A stretch of 64,000 bases of DNA from Ruminococcus sp. (lineage in GTDB: Bacteria > Bacillota > Clostridia > Oscillospirales > Ruminococcaceae), in NCBI GenBank assembly GCA_017542475.1, contig JAFXXD010000041.1, forward strand, positions 1 to 64,000, read 5' to 3'. Below are positions 42,440 to 50,347 of the stretch, in pieces (position 1 is the stretch's first letter; the number at the start of each line of letters is the position of its first letter). A program made the translations under genes and the position numbers. The notes beneath the pieces were generated by a model. The model saw only the letters and a list, made by a program, of their open reading frames with translations, did no database searches and was not told the DNA's origin.

Positions 42440-43534
42440 ATGAAGCTTGGTATGGTAGGTCTGCCCAACGTGGGCAAAAGCACCCTTTTCAACGCGCTGA
42501 CAAATGCAGGCGCTGAGTCAGCAAACTATCCGTTCTGCACTATCGAGAAAAACGTCGGTATCGTTTCGGTCCCCGACGAAAGGCTCGATAAGCTCGCAGA
42601 GATGTACGAGCCCGATAAGTTCACGCCCGCTACGCTCGAATTCGTGGACATCGCGGGACTCGTGAAGGGCGCTTCCAAGGGTGAGGGCCTCGGCAACAAG
42701 TTCCTTGCCGATATCCGCGAGGTGGACGCTATCGTCCACGTTGTACGCTGCTTCGAGGACGGCAATATCGTCCACGTTGACGGCAGCATAAACCCGCTCC
42801 GCGACATCGAGACCATCAACCTCGAGCTCATTTTCTCCGACATCGAAATGGTTGACCGCCGTATCGACCGCGCTATGAAAGCCGCCAAGGGCGACAAGAA
42901 GTACCTCGCCGAGGTGGACTTCCTCAAACGCCTGAAGGCTCACCTCGAGGAGGGCAAGTCCGCACGCGGCTTCGACTTCACCGACGAGGAGCGCGAGCTC
43001 ATCAAGTCAACGCCGCTGCTCTCGGCAAAGCCCGTAATTTATGCGGCTAACCTCAGCGAGGACGACTTCGCCAACAACATCGAGACGAACGAAAACTATC
43101 AGCAGGTACGTAAATTAGCCGAGGAGGAGCACTCAGCGGTGCTGCCGATATGTGCGCAGACAGAGGCTGAGATAGCCGAAATGGACGAGGACGACAAGAA
43201 GATGTTCCTCGCAGAGCTCGGACTGGAGGTCTCGGGTCTGAACCGTATCATCAAGGAGGGCTACGCACTGCTCGGACTTATCTCCTACCTAACCGCAGGC
43301 AAGCCCGAGGTACGCGCGTGGACTATCAGGAAGGGCACGAAGGCTCCGCAGGCGGCAGGCAAGATACATACCGACTTCGAGAAGGGCTTCATCCGTGCGG
43401 AGGTCATCTCCTTCGACGACCTGATGGCTTGCGGCTCGATGGCGGCGGCTAAGGAAAAGGGACTTGTCCGTCTTGAGGGCAAGGAGTACGTTATGCAGGA
43501 CGGCGACATCGTGCTGTTCCGCTTCAACGTGTAA
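42440..43534 (+). CDS. ychF: Redox-regulated ATPase YchF (Obg-like ATPase)
   Basis: Universally conserved P-loop ATPase that associates with ribosomes. 364 residues. G1 GLPNVGKST, G3 DIAGLVKGASKGEGLGNKF, the altered G4 NLSED region, and the C-terminal TGS domain ending KGLVRLEGKEYVMQDGDIVLFRFNV. The ATG at 42440 begins at the conserved MKLGMVGLPN; its ribosome site (AAGGTA) is weak. Single gene behind a family B repeat. Confidence 0.95.
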   Translation: MKLGMVGLPNVGKSTLFNALTNAGAESANYPFCTIEKNVGIVSVPDERLDKLAEMYEPDKFTPATLEFVDIAGLVKGASKGEGLGNKFLADIREVDAIVHVVRCFEDGNIVHVDGSINPLRDIETINLELIFSDIEMVDRRIDRAMKAAKGDKKYLAEVDFLKRLKAHLEEGKSARGFDFTDEERELIKSTPLLSAKPVIYAANLSEDDFANNIETNENYQQVRKLAEEEHSAVLPICAQTEAEIAEMDEDDKKMFLAELGLEVSGLNRIIKEGYALLGLISYLTAGKPEVRAWTIRKGTKAPQAAGKIHTDFEKGFIRAEVISFDDLMACGSMAAAKEKGLVRLEGKEYVMQDGDIVLFRFNV

Positions 43535-43547
43535 AATTTGATATTGG

Positions 43548-43576
43548 GGGGACGCTTTTTTGGCGTCCCTTTTTGT
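43548..43576 (+). terminator. Terminator of ychF
   Basis: Stem GGGACGC / GCGTCCC around a T-rich loop, followed by TTTTTG. Confidence 0.7.
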
Positions 43577-43584
43577 TTTTTAGT

Positions 43585-43670
43585 GGGACGTCGAGGACGC
43601 CGTCCCCTACAAATGGCAGCCGCGGGTTTATTTGTTAATTAGCGGGACGCCGAGGGCGGCGTCCCCTACA
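43585..43670. repeat. Two family A palindromes, inverted
   Basis: 43585-43611 and 43642-43670, both ending CGTCCCCTACA. Confidence 0.65.
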
Positions 43671-43672
43671 TA

Positions 43673-43844
43673 TTGCTGCCCGCCGAAAGCAGACTGTGCC
43701 TTTTGCAGAGACTGAGCGAGCAAAGCGAGCGAGTTCGTAGTCGGGGGTTCGGGGGACAATGTCCCCCGACGGGTCAAGGGCGGAGCCCTTGCGGATTGTC
43801 AAGGCAGAGCCTCTGCCAGGGTGTGGGACGGAGTCCCACAAAAG
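43673..43844. repeat. Family B hairpin-mosaic repeat
   Basis: Opens like the copy at 17491; hairpins GAGCGAGCAAAGCGAGCGAG, GGGGGACAATGTCCCCC, CAAGGGCGGAGCCCTTG, GGCAGAGCCTCTGCC, GTGGGACGGAGTCCCAC. The gap 43535-43989 otherwise holds a terminator, two family A copies and the next promoter. Confidence 0.65.
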
Positions 43845-43893
43845 TTAACAGAAAAAATATGGCTCACGCGGGAGATTTTTCACATCTAATGTC

Positions 43894-43922
43894 TTGTAAT
43901 CTGACAGCATAAATGTTATAAT
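43894..43922 (+). promoter_or_regulatory. Sigma-A promoter of the rlmB unit
   Basis: TTGTAA, 17-bp spacer, TATAAT. The leader has a strong AAAGGAG site near 43954 with no start codon at proper distance, followed by a GGACGCCTGACGTCC hairpin. Confidence 0.7.
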
Positions 43923-43989
43923 GTAAAGTGACCGTATTTTCGGTCGAAAGAACAAAAGGAGAAGGACGCCTGACGTCCGATAAAGATAT

Positions 43990-44751
43990 ATGGAAAACAA
44001 GAATTTCACCGAGGAGAGCGGCTCCGAGATAATATGCGGCCGCAATCCCGTTACAGAGGCGCTCAAATCGGGCGCTAACCTCGATACGATATACATAAGC
44101 GGCGAAGGCGGCAGTCTTAACGTTATCCGCCGCCTTGCAAAGGAAAAGGGCGTTGTCGTGAAGGACGCGCTCGATGCAAAGCTTACGAAGCTCTCGGGCG
44201 GCGCTTCTCATCAGGGAGTTGTCGCCATCGGAGCGTGCGCGGAGTACGTCACGCTCGACGATATCCTCGCTGTCTCCGAGAAGAAGGGCACAAAGCCCTT
44301 CATCATCATCTGCGATGATATAGAAGACCCCCACAACCTCGGCGCTATTATCCGTACAGCCGAAACTTCGGGCGCTGACGGCATTGTTATCCCCAAGCGC
44401 AGGAGCGTGGGGCTCAATGCCACCGTGTACAAGACCTCGGCAGGCGCGGCAAGCTACGTCCCCGTGGCGAGAGTCTCCAACCTCGCCTCCGCTATCGACG
44501 AGCTCAAGGAGCGCGGCGTGTGGATATACGGCACGGACGCCTCGGGCTCGGACTACACAGCCACCGATTTCACGGGGAGCTGCGGGCTCGTCATCGGCTC
44601 GGAGGGCTTCGGTATCAGCAAGCTCATCGCCAAGAAATGCGATTTCATGGTAAAGCTGCCGATGCTTGGCAGGATAAATTCGCTCAATGCCTCTGTCGCG
44701 GCGGGTATCTTTATGTATGAGGTGCTCCGTCAGCGCGGCTTCAAAGCATAA
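43990..44751 (+). CDS. rlmB: SpoU-family 23S rRNA 2'-O-methyltransferase (RlmB type)
   Basis: Methylates a ribose 2'-OH in 23S rRNA (G2251 in characterised RlmB). 253 residues: N-terminal substrate domain (IICGRNPVTEALKSGANLDTIYIS), then the knotted SPOUT domain with motif 1 NLGAIIRTAETSGADGIVIP, motif 2 GLVIGSEGFGIS and motif 3 LPMLGRINSLNASVAAGIFMYE. An in-frame stop directly upstream fixes the ATG at 43990. Eleven bases separate it from the next gene. Confidence 0.92.
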   Translation: MENKNFTEESGSEIICGRNPVTEALKSGANLDTIYISGEGGSLNVIRRLAKEKGVVVKDALDAKLTKLSGGASHQGVVAIGACAEYVTLDDILAVSEKKGTKPFIIICDDIEDPHNLGAIIRTAETSGADGIVIPKRRSVGLNATVYKTSAGAASYVPVARVSNLASAIDELKERGVWIYGTDASGSDYTATDFTGSCGLVIGSEGFGISKLIAKKCDFMVKLPMLGRINSLNASVAAGIFMYEVLRQRGFKA

Positions 44752-44761
44752 GGAGGACATT

Positions 44762-47281
44762 ATGCCCGATAATAAGATATCACTGGAAAATATACTCGAC
44801 GAGTATTCTCCCGATACAGAACAGGCGGAGGCTCCTCATATAGAGCGCGTTGATGCGCAGAAGGTCATCAACTCGACAATTCCCGACCCGATAAAGGAGA
44901 CTCCCGCTCCCAAGCCGCCGACGGTCTCGCACGAGAGGCGTGAGCTCTTCGACGAGCCCGCCGATAAGAAGCCGTCCGCGGACGAATACAAGCCCGAGAC
45001 GATATCCCGCAAGAAGACGGGATTCGCGGGAAATGAGGGACTTGAGGACGTAAAGACCGAAGCTCCCGTAAACTCCTACGCCGCGGACGACGATACTCCG
45101 CCGGCTAACGGCACTCCGCTGATAAGACGTATGGCTGACTCCACAAGAGCCCGCGAGGTCGAGCGGGCGGGCAAGAAGAAAAAACGCTCCCGCAAGAACA
45201 AGACGGGCTACACCTACTCGAAGGAGTCGCCCGAGGGCGAGTATATGTACACTCCGCCCGAATTCAAGAAGAAAAAGCGCACCCGCCGCGAGATACTCGA
45301 GGAGTTCAATTCTCCCGAGGGCAAGAAGTTCGTGACGGATATCGTTCCCTCGCCCGATGCGGTCGAGGCCGCAAAGCCTGTTGTGCCCGCTCCGAGGGCG
45401 GAGGTCACGAGCCTCAACCTCAGCGAGACACAGGAGATAGACGCCTCGCAGCTCGACGTGCACATCACGCAGAACGCCGAGGAAATATCGCGTATGAAGG
45501 CGAGAGCCGAGCGCACCAAGCGCATCGTTGACTTCAACTACTACGGCGATGTTCAGGATGTGGGACGCGACATCTACGAGCTCAGGACCATCATCTCCAC
45601 GAGGACGATAGTGCTCGGACTGACGGCTTTCCTCAGCCTGTATATCACGCTGTGCAGCCGTTTCGGCTTCCCGATAGTGAGCTTCCTCAGCATAAACCAC
45701 ATCAGGACGTTCCTGCTCGCGCACCTTCTGCTCGGACTTATCGCGATGTTCTATTCGCTGCCCGTCATCACAAAGGGCGTGAAGAACCTCTTCACCCTCA
45801 AGCCCGACAGCGACTCTATGACGGCAATGACCACGCTCGTCTGCTTCGTTGCCCTGCTTACCGCGTTCCTGCGGCAGGATATGGCTCAGCAGGAGACGAT
45901 ACACATATATATGCCCGTAGCGATACTGGCTATGCTGTTCAACTCGGTGGGCAAGCTGCTGATAATCAGGCGCGCGCACCGCAACTTCAAGTTCGTGTCG
46001 CAGAATTTCGAGCGCCACGCGGTCGTATACGTCCGCGACGAGGAACGCGCCGAGCGCCTTACCCGCGGCACTCTCGGGGACTTCCCGATACTCGCCGCAA
46101 TGCGCCGTACCGACTTCCTCACGGACTTCCTGCGCTATTCCTACTCCGCCGACATCACCGACGCGTTCTGCCGAAAGGCTGTTCCGCTGTGTCTGGCGTT
46201 CTCGGCGATAGTTTCCGTGTTCCTGACCTTCTTCAGGACAGGCTCGCTGTTCACGGCAGATTCGCTCGCGTTCGGCTTCTCGATATTCAGTATGCTGATA
46301 TGCGCGTGCTCGTGTATATCACTGCCGTTCGTTACGAATATACCGCTCGACAACATCTCGAACACCACCCTCCGCAACAAGGGCGTGCTGCTCGGATATC
46401 AGAGCGTTGACGACCTCTACGACGCGAACTCGCTTCTCGTGGAGAGCAGCCTGCTCTTCCCCGAGAACACCGTCAGACTGGGCGGTATCAAGGTCTTCTC
46501 CAACACCAAGATAGACGAGGCGCTGCTCGACGCTGCAAGCCTCACCCACTACTCGGGAAGCGTGCTCCAGCAGCTGTTTGCCGACGTTATTTCGGGCAGG
46601 GAGACTTTGCTCTACCCGATAGAGAACTTTTCCGCGGAGGATACGGGGCTTTGTGGCTGGATAAACAACCGAAGGATACTCCTCGGCAGCCGCGAGCTTA
46701 TGGAGTCCCACAACATCGAGGGACTTCCCACCCGCACACAGGAGGGCGAGGTCTCGAAGGGACACGAGCCGCTGTATCTGTCCATATCGGGCAACCTTGC
46801 GGCGCTGTTCGTGGTGGATATCGTCCCCGACAGAAACATACGCAAGTGGTCCGAGAAGCTCATCAAGAAGAAGATATGCCTCATCGTCAAGAGCACAGAC
46901 CACTTCATCACCGAGGACTCCATCGCCTCCTACTACAATATCCCCAAGGATATGATACGCGTTATCCCGAAGAAGCTGTATGAGGACTTCGACGCCGAGA
47001 CAAAGCGCGTTGTCCGCATGAGCGCGTCGATGGCGTGCACAGGCAGGTTTTCCTCGTTCGCGCAGCTTATCCTCGGAATAAAGGTGGTACATTCGTCGGC
47101 TACGCTCGGACTCATTTTTCAGACGGCGTCGATACTGCTCGGACTTGTTCTGTGTATGATGCTGATACTGTCGAAGGCGTTCGAGTCGAACTACCTGTAT
47201 ATGTCGGCAACGGCGATGGTCGTGTATAACCTCATCGTCGCGGGCATTACATATCTGGCGGTGAACAGGAAGAAGCTTTGA
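44762..47281 (+). CDS. P-type-ATPase-like membrane protein lacking catalytic motifs
   Basis: 839 residues. The first ~280 are hydrophilic and charged (cytoplasmic, probably disordered). Membrane helices follow at about 285-395 and 465-535. From ~540 the layout follows the P1B-type ATPase pattern after the metal-binding helix: NTTLRNKGVLLGYQSVDDLYDANSLLVESSLLFPEN, then AASLTHYSGSVLQQLF, CGWINNRRILLGSRELM, AALFVVDIVPDRNIRKWSEKLIKKKICLI, and two helices at the end. But the phosphorylation motif DKTGT is replaced by VESSLLF (about 560-566), no TGE actuator motif is visible, and the GDGxND motif is missing. It cannot pump by the normal mechanism. Cotranscribed with rlmB; AGGAGG before ATG 44762. 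Function unknown. Confidence 0.7.
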   Translation: MPDNKISLENILDEYSPDTEQAEAPHIERVDAQKVINSTIPDPIKETPAPKPPTVSHERRELFDEPADKKPSADEYKPETISRKKTGFAGNEGLEDVKTEAPVNSYAADDDTPPANGTPLIRRMADSTRAREVERAGKKKKRSRKNKTGYTYSKESPEGEYMYTPPEFKKKKRTRREILEEFNSPEGKKFVTDIVPSPDAVEAAKPVVPAPRAEVTSLNLSETQEIDASQLDVHITQNAEEISRMKARAERTKRIVDFNYYGDVQDVGRDIYELRTIISTRTIVLGLTAFLSLYITLCSRFGFPIVSFLSINHIRTFLLAHLLLGLIAMFYSLPVITKGVKNLFTLKPDSDSMTAMTTLVCFVALLTAFLRQDMAQQETIHIYMPVAILAMLFNSVGKLLIIRRAHRNFKFVSQNFERHAVVYVRDEERAERLTRGTLGDFPILAAMRRTDFLTDFLRYSYSADITDAFCRKAVPLCLAFSAIVSVFLTFFRTGSLFTADSLAFGFSIFSMLICACSCISLPFVTNIPLDNISNTTLRNKGVLLGYQSVDDLYDANSLLVESSLLFPENTVRLGGIKVFSNTKIDEALLDAASLTHYSGSVLQQLFADVISGRETLLYPIENFSAEDTGLCGWINNRRILLGSRELMESHNIEGLPTRTQEGEVSKGHEPLYLSISGNLAALFVVDIVPDRNIRKWSEKLIKKKICLIVKSTDHFITEDSIASYYNIPKDMIRVIPKKLYEDFDAETKRVVRMSASMACTGRFSSFAQLILGIKVVHSSATLGLIFQTASILLGLVLCMMLILSKAFESNYLYMSATAMVVYNLIVAGITYLAVNRKKL

Positions 47282-47294
47282 TTTGCGTAAAGCT

Positions 47295-47515
47295 ATGCGC
47301 GGAGTAACTCCGCGGACAAGAATTCCGAAATCGTTACAAGGGGACGCCTTCACTTGCAAGGCGTCCCCTCTCAAAGAACAGTCCACTGGACTGTTTTTTG
47401 ATTCACCCCTTGTGAAGCGCTTTGTGGAATGTGGGGCGCTGCCCCACACCCTGCCAAAGGCTCTGCCTTTGGAATCCGCCAAGGGGCATAGCCCCTTGGA
47501 ACCCAACTTCGCGCT
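47295..47515. repeat. Family B hairpin-mosaic repeat
   Basis: Hairpins GCGCGGAGTAACTCCGCG, GGGGACGCCTTC..AAGGCGTCCCC, AACAGTCCACTGGACTGTT, GTGGGGCGCTGCCCCAC, CCAAAGGCTCTGCCTTTGG, CCAAGGGGCATAGCCCCTTGG: closely matches 112-327 over most of its length. Confidence 0.7.
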
Positions 47516-47569
47516 GAAAAGAAATAAAACGGCAGTTTTTCGCCGCGCAACAAGTAAAGGAGCGACATT

Positions 47570-49015
47570 ATGTCCGAGAAATACAGAAACGGACGGCCTG
47601 TCCATAACGAAGACAACGAGAACACCCGCACTACGGTGATACCGCCCGAGGCACGTCAGCAGTACCGCGAGCAGTATCAGCAGCCGTATCAACAGCCACA
47701 GTCTCAGCCACAGTCTCAGCAATACTACCAACAACCGCAAGGGCAGCCTCAGCAGCAACAATATCAACAGCAATACTATCAGGGACAGCCACAGCAGCAG
47801 TATTACCAACAGCCGCAGGGGCAGCCGTACCAGTCACAGCCGCAGTACAGCCAGCAACAGCCGCAGCAATACTACCAACAGCCGCAGGGACAGCCCTATC
47901 AGCAGCCGTATCAGGGACAACCGCAGCAGCAGTATTATCAGCAGCAGTCCGCGCACCGCAGCGAGGCTCCAGCGCCGCAGAAGCGGCGTCCCGCACCTCA
48001 GCAGAGCCGTCCCGCGCCTGCACCGACCAAGCAGAAAAAGAAGAAAAAGCGTAAGGGCTCGGGCATATGGAGGTTCTTCAAGCGCCTGTTCTACGTGCTC
48101 CTGATACTTTTCATATTGCTGTTCGGAGTTTACTCCTGCACCGCGATAAGCCTTATACGCAAGCTCGACTACGTCCCTACGGGCGACCGCGAGCGCACCT
48201 CGGGAGCTATCTCCCGCAGCTACGTCACGAGCGTGCTCCTCATCGGCACGGACGGGCGCTCACTCGACGAGCGCGGACGCTCCGACACGATGATGCTCGT
48301 CTCGATAAACAGCGCTACGAACGAGGTCAACACCACCTCGTTTATGCGCGACTGCTACGTCGAGATACCGAATTACGGCTGGGACAAGCTCAACGCCGCC
48401 TATTCCTACGGCGGGCCCGAGCTGCTTATGGACACGATAGAGCACAACTTCGGCGTGCGTATCGACGACTATGTTTGCATCAACTTCCTCTCGTTCGCGA
48501 GCATAGTTGATTCCGTCGGCGGCATAGACGTTGACCTCTCCGATGCCGAGGCAGAGGAGATAAACGTTATACTGCAAGCCGAGGTCAACGAGATAATGGG
48601 CGACGAGCGGACGTCCGACCTGCTGAAGAGCGGCGGAAAGAAGGTCCATCTCGTGGGCAAGCAGGCACTCGCCTACGCCCGTATCCGCCACATCGGAAAC
48701 GCCGACTTCGAGCGCACTGAGCGTCAGCGCCGCGTGGTAGACCTCGTGATGAACAAGCTGAAAACGTTCAACCCGATAATGCTCAAGAACCTCTCGACCA
48801 AGGTGCTCCCCGATGTTACGACGAATATGGACACCGCGGAGCTCTACCTGCTCTCACTGCGCGGACCGATGATACTCGGCTACGACCGCGTACCGCTCCA
48901 GATACCCGCCGAGGGCACGTACTACGGCGAGAGCACCCCGAGCGGCGACGCTCTGATAGTGGACTTCGACAGCAACTACGAGACGATAAAGGATACCGTA
49001 TATTCCAAGGATTGA
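47570..49015 (+). CDS. LytR-CpsA-Psr (LCP) family wall polymer ligase
   Basis: Attaches teichoic acid or capsule-like polymers to peptidoglycan on the outer face of the membrane. 481 residues. A cytoplasmic N-terminus of ~165 residues is dominated by Gln/Pro/Tyr repeats (QQYYQQPQGQPYQ), a Lys-rich stretch KQKKKKKRKGSG, a membrane helix (about 168-190), and the LCP domain: SVLLIGTDGRSLDERGRSDTMMLVSIN, TSFMRDCYVEIP, KLNAAYSYGGPELL, and YARIRHIGNADFERTERQRRV. The Gln-rich N-terminus, encoded by near-repetitive DNA at 47660-47955, is unusual in length. AAAGGAG precedes the ATG. Confidence 0.93.
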   Translation: MSEKYRNGRPVHNEDNENTRTTVIPPEARQQYREQYQQPYQQPQSQPQSQQYYQQPQGQPQQQQYQQQYYQGQPQQQYYQQPQGQPYQSQPQYSQQQPQQYYQQPQGQPYQQPYQGQPQQQYYQQQSAHRSEAPAPQKRRPAPQQSRPAPAPTKQKKKKKRKGSGIWRFFKRLFYVLLILFILLFGVYSCTAISLIRKLDYVPTGDRERTSGAISRSYVTSVLLIGTDGRSLDERGRSDTMMLVSINSATNEVNTTSFMRDCYVEIPNYGWDKLNAAYSYGGPELLMDTIEHNFGVRIDDYVCINFLSFASIVDSVGGIDVDLSDAEAEEINVILQAEVNEIMGDERTSDLLKSGGKKVHLVGKQALAYARIRHIGNADFERTERQRRVVDLVMNKLKTFNPIMLKNLSTKVLPDVTTNMDTAELYLLSLRGPMILGYDRVPLQIPAEGTYYGESTPSGDALIVDFDSNYETIKDTVYSKD

Positions 49016-49075
49016 TTCACGGCGCAAAAAAATGCCATTTATATCAAAAAAGTGGTATCTATTTGGTAATGAAAG

Positions 49076-49084
49076 TGCTATACT
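49076..49084 (+). promoter_or_regulatory. Extended -10 promoter of the cytoplasmic GH5 gene
   Basis: TGCTATACT (extended -10) without a clear -35 hexamer; 29 bases before the ATG. Confidence 0.45.
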
Positions 49085-49112
49085 AAAGAAAATAACAACG
49101 GAGGTACCGCTT

Positions 49113-50066
49113 ATGCTGAAGGATAAAGGCTTTTACAAGGGTATAAATTTCGGAGGCTGGCTTTCGCAGTGCAGCTACGAAAAGGAGCATCTCAACAGCT
49201 TCATCACCGAGGCGGACTTCGCTGCCGTTTCAAAATGGGGCATTGACCACGTCCGCGTGCCGTTTGACTACAACATCATCGAGCGCGGCTGCGGAGACTA
49301 CATAGATGAGGGTTTTGCGTATCTCGACTTTGCGTATGAGATGTGCCGCAAGTACGGGCTGAACCTGCTGCTCGACCTCCACAAGACCGCGGGCTTCTCG
49401 TTCGACTACTACGCCGAGAGCGAGAGCGGCTTCTTCGAGAGCGAAAAGTATCAGGAGCGCTTCATACAGCTGTGGGAGGAGCTCGCCAAGAGGTACGGAA
49501 AGTACCACGAGAACGTCGCGTTCGAGCTGCTCAACGAGGTGACCGACAAGTCCTACATCGACAGCTGGAACGACATCGTCCGCCGCTGCATACCGAGGAT
49601 AAGGAAGTTCGCTCCCGATACGCTGATACTCGTCGGAAGCTACCACAACAACGCAGCTGACACGGTGCAGTTCCTCGACTCTCCGTTCGACGGCAATATC
49701 GTGTACAATATGCACTGCTACGAGCCGCTGAAATTCACGCATCAGGGCGCCTACTGGACGACCGACATCGTCCCCGAGGAGCGCATTGCCTTCGAGGACA
49801 GCGGCTGCACAGCCGAATACTTCGAGAAGCTCTTCTCCACGGCGATAGCCAAGGCTGAGAAGCACGGCGCGGAGCTCTACTGCGGCGAATACGGCGTTAT
49901 CGACGTTGTTCCCGCCGAGGACGCGGTAAAGTGGTACCGCACGATCAATTCCGTCTTTGAGAAGCACGGTATCGGCAGAGCTGCGTGGTCGTACAAGAAA
50001 ATGGACTTCGGCTTGACTGACAGCCGTCTCGACGGCGTTCGCAGCGAGCTGCTGAAGCTGATATAA
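49113..50066 (+). CDS. Cytoplasmic GH5-family glycoside hydrolase
   Basis: 317 residues, whole protein is the GH5 barrel: GINFGGWLSQ at the first strand, VRVPFDYN, LLLDLHKTAG, acid/base Glu in FELLNEVTDKSY, YNMHCYEPLKFTHQG, nucleophile Glu in LYCGEYGV and WSYKKMDFGL at the last strand. No signal peptide, linker or dockerin, so it should act on oligosaccharides taken up by the cell (beta-glucan or mannan type), unlike the cellulosomal GH5 at 15.1 kb. GGAGG before ATG 49113. Exact specificity not deducible. Confidence 0.88.
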   Translation: MLKDKGFYKGINFGGWLSQCSYEKEHLNSFITEADFAAVSKWGIDHVRVPFDYNIIERGCGDYIDEGFAYLDFAYEMCRKYGLNLLLDLHKTAGFSFDYYAESESGFFESEKYQERFIQLWEELAKRYGKYHENVAFELLNEVTDKSYIDSWNDIVRRCIPRIRKFAPDTLILVGSYHNNAADTVQFLDSPFDGNIVYNMHCYEPLKFTHQGAYWTTDIVPEERIAFEDSGCTAEYFEKLFSTAIAKAEKHGAELYCGEYGVIDVVPAEDAVKWYRTINSVFEKHGIGRAAWSYKKMDFGLTDSRLDGVRSELLKLI

Positions 50067-50072
50067 TAACGC

Positions 50073-50100
50073 AAAGGACAGGCATTGCCTGTCCTTTTTG
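50073..50100 (+). terminator. Terminator of the cytoplasmic GH5 gene
   Basis: Stem AAAGGACAGGCA / TGCCTGTCCTTT, then TTGTTTTT. Confidence 0.8.
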
Positions 50101-50132
50101 TTTTTGGAGGCGGCTCTTCCATAATTACGGCA

Positions 50133-50161
50133 TTGACATTTGAAGCGAGGCGTTGTATAAT
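50133..50161 (+). promoter_or_regulatory. Upstream sigma-A promoter (P1) of the surface operon
   Basis: TTGACA, 17-bp spacer, TATAAT: full consensus, ~185 bases before the first gene. Confidence 0.7.
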
Positions 50162-50234
50162 AAATAATGTATAAGTGTTTCCTGTTCCGCACAGGGCGGG
50201 AATGCAAAATATTTGCAAATTTTGTCCGTATTCT

Positions 50235-50263
50235 TTGACTTTGCGCGAGTATGCTGATATAAT
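50235..50263 (+). promoter_or_regulatory. Downstream sigma-A promoter (P2) of the surface operon
   Basis: TTGACT, 17-bp spacer, TATAAT. Two strong tandem promoters serve the same operon. Confidence 0.7.
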
Positions 50264-50287
50264 CATATATGGACTATAATAACGGTC

Positions 50288-50333
50288 GCCGCTTCCGACA
50301 AAAGCGGCAGGCTGAGGGGAAACACCCCGAGCC
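50288..50333 (+). other. Two-hairpin leader of the surface operon
   Basis: GCCGCTT/AAGCGGC (50288-50308) directly followed by GGCTGAGGGG/ACCCCGAGCC (50310-50333), then ACAGGAG. The hairpins end right before the ribosome site. They do not match a riboswitch class I know. Confidence 0.5.
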
Positions 50334-50347
50334 ACAGGAGAGAAAAT

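Noticed and set aside
50168-50265. Small frame starting ATGTATAAG between the tandem promoters of the surface operon
   Set aside because: No ribosome-binding site, and it overlaps the second promoter.
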